From the NCBI GenBank assembly GCA_038212305.1, contig JBBQUP010000044.1, positions 1 to 27,633 on the forward strand: DNA of 27,633 nucleotides, written 5' to 3'. The translations under genes were made by a program, and so were the position numbers. Each line of letters opens with the position of its first letter. The first letter of the stretch is position 1. Below, piece by piece: positions 23,330 to 27,633 of the stretch. The notes below the pieces were generated by a model. That model had not been told where the DNA came from. It was given only the letters and a program-made list of their open reading frames with translations, and did no database searches. Source of the stretch: JBBQUP01 sp038212305 (GTDB lineage: Bacteria; Bacteroidota; Bacteroidia; Bacteroidales; Marinilabiliaceae).

Positions 23330-24400
23330 ATGCTTGAACTTATTTTAAAAATTCATTTCCATATGTTGACACCCATGTTTAATCAGTTACTTGTTCCATT
23401 TTTAGTTGCTATTTTTTTAGCAATAAATATGGGTGCGAGTGGAGTTGCTCCAGCTTTTTCCGCTGCGCATGGAGCCAATGTTTTACATAAGTCGGTTATT
23501 CCAGGATTATTTGGGTTAATGGTGTTTATTGGAGCTCTTTTAGCTGGCAAGGCTACTGCAACAACTTTGGGGAATGACATGCTTCCTGCTGAAAAAATGA
23601 GTTTTGTATTGGTTTCAATAATCTTGTTTTCGGTGGCAATCTCATTATTGCTTGCTAATTTATTTGGTATTCCACAATCAACCAGTCAAAGCACGGTTAT
23701 GGCCATTACTGCACCTGCGGTTTATTTTAATGTGGTTAATGAGCATAAATTATTTGTAGAAGTGATTCCAGCTTGGTTTATAACACCTTTATTATCATTT
23801 GGCATTTGCTATTTAGCGGCTCGGTTTATTTATAATCCTATACGAAAAAAAGGGTATCTCACCTATCGGAATATCTCTCAGCATAAATTGGTGAAAGGAA
23901 TCATCATCTTTATGTCGTTGTATGTTGCATTTGCCATTGGTTCAAATAATGTTGCAAATGCAGCTGGTCCAATTGCAGCGATGGTCGTTAACGAAATGGG
24001 CCTACCAGGCAGTGGTAGTAATTTTATGATTATTATGATTTTATCAACCTTAATTGTTGCGCCTAGTTTTGGAATTGGTGCTTCATTAATGGGGCATAAG
24101 GTGCTTAATAATACAGGAAAAGGCATTTTCCTTTTTGGCCCTTTCGAAGGAATAATTATCTCATTTGTAACTGCTACTTTGCTGCTTTTAACTTCAATCG
24201 TAAAGGGCATTCCTACCTCTTTAGTTCAGTTAAATGCTGGTGCTATTATTGGCGTAGGCGTTGCGCGATTGGGTGCAAAAAACATTTTTCGAAAAACCGA
24301 AGTGAATCGCTTTTTTATTATGTGGGTTATTTCACCATTGGTAGCATTTATCTTGTCGATGGGATTGACTTGGACTGCCGATAAAATGGGACTATTGTAA
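23330..24400 (+). CDS. PiT-superfamily anion permease, closest to CysP sulfate permease
   Basis: Integral membrane protein of up to 356 residues with about ten hydrophobic segments and the internal two-fold repeat of the PiT superfamily. The repeat signatures are NMGASGVAPAF in the first half and SNNVANAAGPIAA in the second. As I recall it, B. subtilis CysP has corresponding NIGASG and MNNVANAVGP segments, whereas classical phosphate transporters carry GANDxAN. NLFGIPQSTSQSTV also matches the CysP-like pattern. I therefore favour sulfate uptake over phosphate, although automatic annotation may say phosphate transporter. The start is uncertain: TTG 23324, ATG 23330, 23363 or 23375 are in frame, and the latter two give the family's usual short N-terminus. 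It converges with the SDR gene, only seven bases between stops. Confidence 0.82.
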   Translation: MLELILKIHFHMLTPMFNQLLVPFLVAIFLAINMGASGVAPAFSAAHGANVLHKSVIPGLFGLMVFIGALLAGKATATTLGNDMLPAEKMSFVLVSIILFSVAISLLLANLFGIPQSTSQSTVMAITAPAVYFNVVNEHKLFVEVIPAWFITPLLSFGICYLAARFIYNPIRKKGYLTYRNISQHKLVKGIIIFMSLYVAFAIGSNNVANAAGPIAAMVVNEMGLPGSGSNFMIIMILSTLIVAPSFGIGASLMGHKVLNNTGKGIFLFGPFEGIIISFVTATLLLLTSIVKGIPTSLVQLNAGAIIGVGVARLGAKNIFRKTEVNRFFIMWVISPLVAFILSMGLTWTADKMGLL

Positions 24401-24407
24401 GGTATTA

Positions 24408-25445
24408 TTACTTCATAAGGTCTTTTTGGTAGGTCAGCATCCATTCTGCTGTTTCCGAAATAGTTTGTTCAATTGGATTGAATTGATAATTGGTTGCTTG
24501 AATGAATTTTTCTGATGAATAGGCTGATTCACTGTGTGCGATTCTTGCACTATCGCGAGTTAAGGATGGTTGCGTACAAGAGATTAACGATTTTAACCAT
24601 TCTAATCGCCAGGCAATCGATGTCATCAATTCATTTGCTTCAATAGTTGGTGGTTTAAGATTTAAACTGTTGGCAGTTAAAGTCATAAATTCATTAAATG
24701 GTATGTTTGCTCCGTTTAAAATGAACCTTTCATTAACAATATCTGAATTTACCAAACAAACACATGCATTGGCAACGTCTCTCACATCAACATAACCGGT
24801 TGAGCCTGTTGTGTAAAATTTAGGTTGACTAGCTATTAGTTTAAAAAGTTTACCTGTGCTTTGGTTTATATCGCATGGACCTAGTATAACCGAAGGATTT
24901 ATAATTATGGCATTTAGACCTTCTTTAGTTCCTCTCCAAACCTCCATTTCGCCTCTAAATTTGCTTTGAGAGTAGGCTGAATGTCTATGTTTTGCTTGCC
25001 ATGCACAATTCTCATCGGTCAAGTGGCCTTTTTCAGGTGTACCTAGTGTGCCAATGGTGCTTATAAAAATAAATTTGCCTGCCTTTTTTTCAATTGCTGC
25101 ATCTACCATATTGGCAGTGCCTTCTTCGTTTACTTGTTTTAATCGATGCCTGTCGGAGTGATTAAATGATACAAATGCTGCACAATGAAAAACAGTTGTT
25201 CCTTCATCAATGGCATCAATTAACGAATAGTAATCGTTAATATCACCTTCAATCCATTCAACCGTTTCTAATAGTTCGTTAAGGCTCGATGAGTAAAACT
25301 TTGAAATGTCTTGAAGCTTTTGCAAGTTTGGATTGCTCCGATATAAGGCTTTAACAGCAAATCCTTCCAGTAGTAATCTTATTAAAACATGCGACCCAAC
25401 TAATCCTGTAGCACCAGTAATAAAAGCTTTTTTTGTTGTATTCAC
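24408..25445 (-). CDS. NAD(P)-dependent SDR-family epimerase/dehydratase or reductase
   Basis: 345 residues of the extended SDR type. GATGLVG (11–17) binds the dinucleotide, VEWIEGDIND and VFHCAAFVS follow, Ser129/Thr130 in FISTIGT and YxxxK at Tyr158/Lys162 (YSQSK) form the active site, and NPSVILGP and TTGSTGYVDVRDVA mark the substrate side. The pattern resembles dihydroflavonol-4-reductase-like bacterial proteins more than sugar-nucleotide epimerases, so the substrate is unknown. Translation starts at GTG (complement of 25443–25445); no in-frame ATG precedes the dinucleotide-binding strand. It lies 41 bases downstream of the OsmC-like gene on the same strand and probably shares its transcript. 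Confidence 0.88.
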   Translation of the reverse strand: MNTTKKAFITGATGLVGSHVLIRLLLEGFAVKALYRSNPNLQKLQDISKFYSSSLNELLETVEWIEGDINDYYSLIDAIDEGTTVFHCAAFVSFNHSDRHRLKQVNEEGTANMVDAAIEKKAGKFIFISTIGTLGTPEKGHLTDENCAWQAKHRHSAYSQSKFRGEMEVWRGTKEGLNAIIINPSVILGPCDINQSTGKLFKLIASQPKFYTTGSTGYVDVRDVANACVCLVNSDIVNERFILNGANIPFNEFMTLTANSLNLKPPTIEANELMTSIAWRLEWLKSLISCTQPSLTRDSARIAHSESAYSSEKFIQATNYQFNPIEQTISETAEWMLTYQKDLMK

Positions 25446-25486
25446 AAGTAGTTTGTATAAAGTATAACAAATAAGTTAGAACATGT

Positions 25487-25891
25487 TTACCAATGAAAAA
25501 CAATCGTCTGTTTTAAATCGCTGTTAACACTTAAAGGAACAGGACTTTTCCCTGCTACACTTTCTATAAGCATTTGTTGTTCTTTTGAGTAATTCTTTTT
25601 AGGAAAGGTAAATTCCATGACCACTTCGGCTACTCTGCGCGGATTTTCAGCCATTATTTTGGTTATACTCAATTCTGTTCCTTTTATATCAATTCCATTG
25701 TCCAATGCTTTTATTCCCATAATGGTCATAATGCAATTACCAAGCGCAGTAGCAAGCAAGTCGGTTGGCGAAAACGATTGTCCCTTTCCTCTATTGTCGG
25801 TTGGAGCATCGGTGAATATTTTTGTTCCCGATTGCAAATGAATGTTTTCGGTTCGTAAATCACCTAGGTAAGTAGTTTTTATGGTAGTCAT
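25487..25891 (-). CDS. OsmC/YhfA-like protein with only one of the two redox cysteines
   Basis: 134 residues with the OsmC fold pattern: SFSPTDLLATALGNCIMTIM places Cys53 on the central helix. OsmC/Ohr peroxidases normally have a second Cys before Pro-Val in the C-terminal half; here that site reads KSPV with Ser116. The protein ends LKQTIVFHW, typical of the YhfA-like branch in Bacteroidota. Peroxide reduction by the usual two-cysteine route is therefore doubtful; a one-cysteine thiol role or a binding function is possible. Upstream gene of a likely two-gene transcript with the SDR. Confidence 0.88.
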   Translation of the reverse strand: MTTIKTTYLGDLRTENIHLQSGTKIFTDAPTDNRGKGQSFSPTDLLATALGNCIMTIMGIKALDNGIDIKGTELSITKIMAENPRRVAEVVMEFTFPKKNYSKEQQMLIESVAGKSPVPLSVNSDLKQTIVFHW

Positions 25892-25913
25892 TTTTAATTG
25901 GTTTTTTGAGGCA

Positions 25914-25944
25914 GAAAATTAAGAATCTTTTTATCGTCAACCAA
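25914..25944 (-). promoter_or_regulatory. Possible promoter of the OsmC-like gene
   Basis: On the minus strand TTGG (25944–25941), a 19-base spacer and TAATTTTC (25921–25914) follow the Bacteroidota promoter layout with one mismatch in each box. A start near 25907 leaves about 16 bases before the ATG at 25891. Confidence 0.35.
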
Positions 25945-25992
25945 GCGATTCGATTTTTAGCTTGCACGAAAAAATACGCATCATAACTCTGA

Positions 25993-26010
25993 TTGACCTT
26001 TGCAGGTCAA
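25993..26010. promoter_or_regulatory. Inverted repeat, possible operator upstream of ribE
   Basis: Perfect dyad TTGACC (25993–25998) – six bases – GGTCAA (26005–26010). The spacer contains the putative -33 element TTTG (25999–26002). It lies between the divergent OsmC-like and ribE genes. The spacing suits a dimeric regulator. It is not followed by a T run on either strand, which argues against a terminator. Confidence 0.4.
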
Positions 26011-26029
26011 AAAAATCCTTCTATCTTGC
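25999..26029 (+). promoter_or_regulatory. Possible ribE promoter
   Basis: TTTG at 25999–26002, 19 bases, then TATCTTGC at 26022–26029, a partial match to TAnnTTTG. A start near 26036 gives a leader of about 28 bases, too short for an FMN riboswitch, and none was seen. Confidence 0.35.
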
Positions 26030-26063
26030 AATATTATTAGTCATAACTATAAAAACCTTTACA

Positions 26064-26666
26064 ATGTTTAGTGGAATAATTGAAGAAGCGGCTTTATTGG
26101 TTGGAATTGAGCGAGAAAAAAGCAATGTGCATTTATCATTAGAGTGTTCGTTTGTTGATGAGTTAAAAATTGATCAAAGCATTGCTCACAATGGAGTTTG
26201 TTTAACTGTTGTAAAAAAAGAGGGAAAAACATATACCGTTACGGCTATACAAGAGACTTTAGATAAATCGAATTTAGGACAATTAAAAGTTGGAAATAAG
26301 GTAAACTTGGAACGTAGCATGATAATGAATGGCCGTTTGGATGGACATATTGTTCAGGGACATGTGGATCAGACTGCTAGTTGTATTGAGTTAACAGAAG
26401 CCGATGGTTCATGGGTTTTTACTTTTCAGTATGCAATAGATAAAGAAAAGGCGACTCAGGGTTATATGACAGTTGAGAAAGGTTCGGTATGTGTGAATGG
26501 AGTTAGCTTAACGGTTGTGAATAGCAAAGATGATAGGTTTTCGGTAGCGATAATCCCATATACCTATGATTTCACTAATTTTCATGAAATAAAAGTAGGA
26601 TCAATTGTGAATTTAGAGTTTGATATTTTAGGAAAATACATCAGTCGTATAATGGCTTTAAAATAA
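26064..26666 (+). CDS. ribE: Riboflavin synthase, alpha chain
   Basis: Catalyses the dismutation of two 6,7-dimethyl-8-ribityllumazine molecules to riboflavin and a pyrimidinedione; homotrimer in the cytosol. The 200-residue protein consists of two lumazine-binding repeats (about 1–88 and 97–190), each with its NGVxLTV motif (HNGVCLTVV, VNGVSLTVV), and GHIVQGHVD between them. It starts with MFSGIIEE, the near-universal MF(T/S)GIIE opening, so the ATG at 26064 is the start; the frame also opens 34 codons upstream but that part is not conserved in character. No other rib genes are adjacent, so it stands alone. Confidence 0.96.
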   Translation: MFSGIIEEAALLVGIEREKSNVHLSLECSFVDELKIDQSIAHNGVCLTVVKKEGKTYTVTAIQETLDKSNLGQLKVGNKVNLERSMIMNGRLDGHIVQGHVDQTASCIELTEADGSWVFTFQYAIDKEKATQGYMTVEKGSVCVNGVSLTVVNSKDDRFSVAIIPYTYDFTNFHEIKVGSIVNLEFDILGKYISRIMALK

Positions 26667-26684
26667 CGATTTGATTAATCGTTA
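26664..26684 (+). terminator. Weak hairpin at the ribE stop codon
   Basis: TAACGATT (26664–26671) and AATCGTTA (26677–26684) form an 8-bp stem with a five-base loop that includes the stop codon. It is AT-rich and lacks a T run, so termination would be inefficient. Confidence 0.25.
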
Positions 26685-26701
26685 ATCTTATCTTAATAAT
26701 A

Positions 26702-26745
26702 AGTTGGGCAGTATATATAGAAATCCCAACTGAATAAAATTTTTA
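26702..26745 (+). terminator. Possible terminator between ribE and the small gene
   Basis: AGTTGGG (26702–26708) pairs with CCCAACT (26725–26731) across a 16-base AT-rich loop. The Ts begin only after eight further bases (GAATAAAA), so this is a poor intrinsic terminator. The arms could alternatively be a regulatory dyad for the downstream gene. Confidence 0.3.
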
Positions 26746-26761
26746 CTTTCAAAATAAAATT

Positions 26762-27067
26762 ATGGCAACAATTGTTTTTAAAAGGACTAATGAATATCAA
26801 AACGCATTAAGAAAGATAGGGATTTATGTAGATGGGGGGAAAATAGGTGAGATTGGAAATGGAGAAATTCAAAGTTTTGAAATTCCATCAGGAATGCGCA
26901 AAGTTGTCGCTAAAATTGATTGGTGTAGGAGTCAAGAATTCATCGTGGATTTAAATAAAAATTCGGCAAAGACTATTCTAATAGGTAGTAATTACTCTGT
27001 ATTTTTTGCATTGTTTTCTACAACACTTGGAAGAAATAATTATCTAAGATTATCAGAAATTTCGTGA
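26762..27067 (+). CDS. Small protein of unknown function (101 aa)
   Basis: Not assigned to a named family. No signal peptide. The N-terminal ~70 residues are beta-rich: GIYVDGGKIGEIGNGE, then FEIPSGMRKVVAKIDWCRSQEFIVDL. The pattern of a short 'Y-V-D-G-x-x-x-G' strand, an 'I-x-x-G' turn and a strand ending K-I-D-W-C-R-S resembles PEGA-like small beta domains that display a carbohydrate- or surface-binding face. A mildly hydrophobic segment, VFFALFSTTL (residues ~79–88), precedes a short polar tail. ATG start at 26762 after a run of A/T without Shine-Dalgarno. It seems a real gene, judging by its protein-like composition and clean start and stop. Confidence 0.7.
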   Translation: MATIVFKRTNEYQNALRKIGIYVDGGKIGEIGNGEIQSFEIPSGMRKVVAKIDWCRSQEFIVDLNKNSAKTILIGSNYSVFFALFSTTLGRNNYLRLSEIS

Positions 27068-27633
27068 GTGAATTCTAAGTAAATGTTTAATTTATTAATT
27101 TGTTGAGTTTTAGAAAAATTATGATTTTCGAAAATTAAAAAATCGGTAAAATAAATGTTTAGATTTAGAATAGAATATATGATATTTAGCTTGTTAGAAT
27201 GAGGTTTTTATAGTTTATAAAATTATTATCCATTGGGAATGCCAACCACCAATGCATTGAGGTCATTATACATGGTGACGTCGTAGGATTGGGAGGCTTT
27301 TGTACTGGCGTAAACTTTCGCTTGTTTGTAATGGAAAGTAACTTGTAAATCCGCCACATTATATGACGCAAAAACGATAAAGGGGGCATGCATAAATTTT
27401 AAATACGGGTGATGCAGAACATTTTTCGCACAACCGTATTTTTTTATGTACAAATCAGATGACTAATCAGCTTTATTCGGTAATGTTATTTTCAATACTT
27501 CGGTAGATATTAATATAATTATCTGAATATCAGCAAAATAAGCAACAAATAATTTGGTTAAAGCCTTATAAATCAGTATCTTAAAAGATTATTCGACAAT
27601 TTTTTAAGTATGACTCCTAAGGCTAGTAATTTC
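27068..27633. other. AT-rich right end without a confirmed gene
   Basis: Contains a short palindrome ATTTTCGAAAAT (27124–27135) and one doubtful minus-strand frame at 27226–27453. The final 180 bases are very AT-rich, with no recognisable gene, RNA or strong hairpin. The window ends before the next gene. Confidence 0.5.
27226..27453 (-). pseudogene. Doubtful small frame, possibly the 3' remnant of a gene
   Basis: A 75-codon minus-strand frame from TTG at 27453 (or 55 codons from ATG at 27393), with an in-frame stop just upstream. Its C-terminal half (KVYASTKASQSYDVTMYNDL, then NALVVGIPNG) has protein-like composition and the DNA is less AT-rich than its surroundings. It matches no family I recognise. 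It could be a small gene, a decayed 3' end or chance. Confidence 0.25.

Noticed and set aside
25962..26063. N-terminal extension of riboflavin synthase by 34 residues
   Set aside because: The family begins at MF(T/S)GIIE, which coincides with the ATG at 26064; the extension overlaps the probable promoter and operator.
27186..27389. 67-codon minus-strand frame at the right end
   Set aside because: It overlaps the slightly better frame 27226–27453 and its translation is low-complexity and not protein-like.
1..27633. CRISPR arrays, insertion sequences, phage genes and long direct repeats
   Set aside because: None were seen on either strand by eye; short repeats found are listed individually.

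Overview
The window looks like a chromosomal stretch from an AT-rich member of the Bacteroidota. Several signs agree. Promoters match the phylum's TTTG–N19–TAnnTTTG pattern; the best is a perfect match upstream of tRNA-Glu. A SAM-II-type riboswitch precedes metK. Shine-Dalgarno sites are largely absent. The sugar-transferase and Fic proteins are of types I associate with this phylum. No plasmid, phage structural, IS or CRISPR sequence was seen. No genus is assigned.

Left end (1–1800): a partial tRNA-Glu on the minus strand with its own promoter; then, on the plus strand, a promoter, a SAM-II riboswitch, metK (S-adenosylmethionine synthetase) and a strong intrinsic terminator.

Centre (about 1878–23127): one co-directional block of 18 genes. 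Seventeen fit assembly of a Wzx/Wzy-type surface polysaccharide (capsule or O-antigen). They encode a flippase, a polymerase/ligase-like membrane protein, one GT2 and three GT4 glycosyltransferases, two polysaccharide-deacetylase-like proteins, an AsnB-type amidotransferase, a FemAB/GNAT-like acyltransferase, a DUF354 protein, an initiating sugar-phosphate transferase with an unusual N-terminal half, a Wzi-like outer-membrane barrel, and four enzymes of the WbpA/B/E/D type. Those four are expected to turn UDP-GlcNAc into UDP-2,3-diacetamido-2,3-dideoxy-glucuronic acid. No WbpI-type epimerase and no Wza/Wzc export or kinase genes lie in the window. The block ends at an intrinsic terminator near 23086–23127.

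The odd gene in the block is at 15379–16260. It encodes a fusion of a Bro-N-like domain (phage antirepressor type) to a complete Fic adenylyltransferase domain with a C-terminal autoinhibitory helix. It sits between DUF354 and the initiating transferase and uses Asp codons differently from its upstream neighbour. This is the most interesting item here.

Right end (23128–27633): a PiT-superfamily anion permease closest to CysP-type sulfate permeases; convergent to it an SDR-family dehydrogenase/epimerase and an OsmC-like protein on the minus strand; divergently, riboflavin synthase alpha (ribE) behind a promoter with an overlapping inverted repeat; and a 101-residue protein of unknown function. 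The last ~570 bases are AT-rich, with only a doubtful small minus-strand reading frame.
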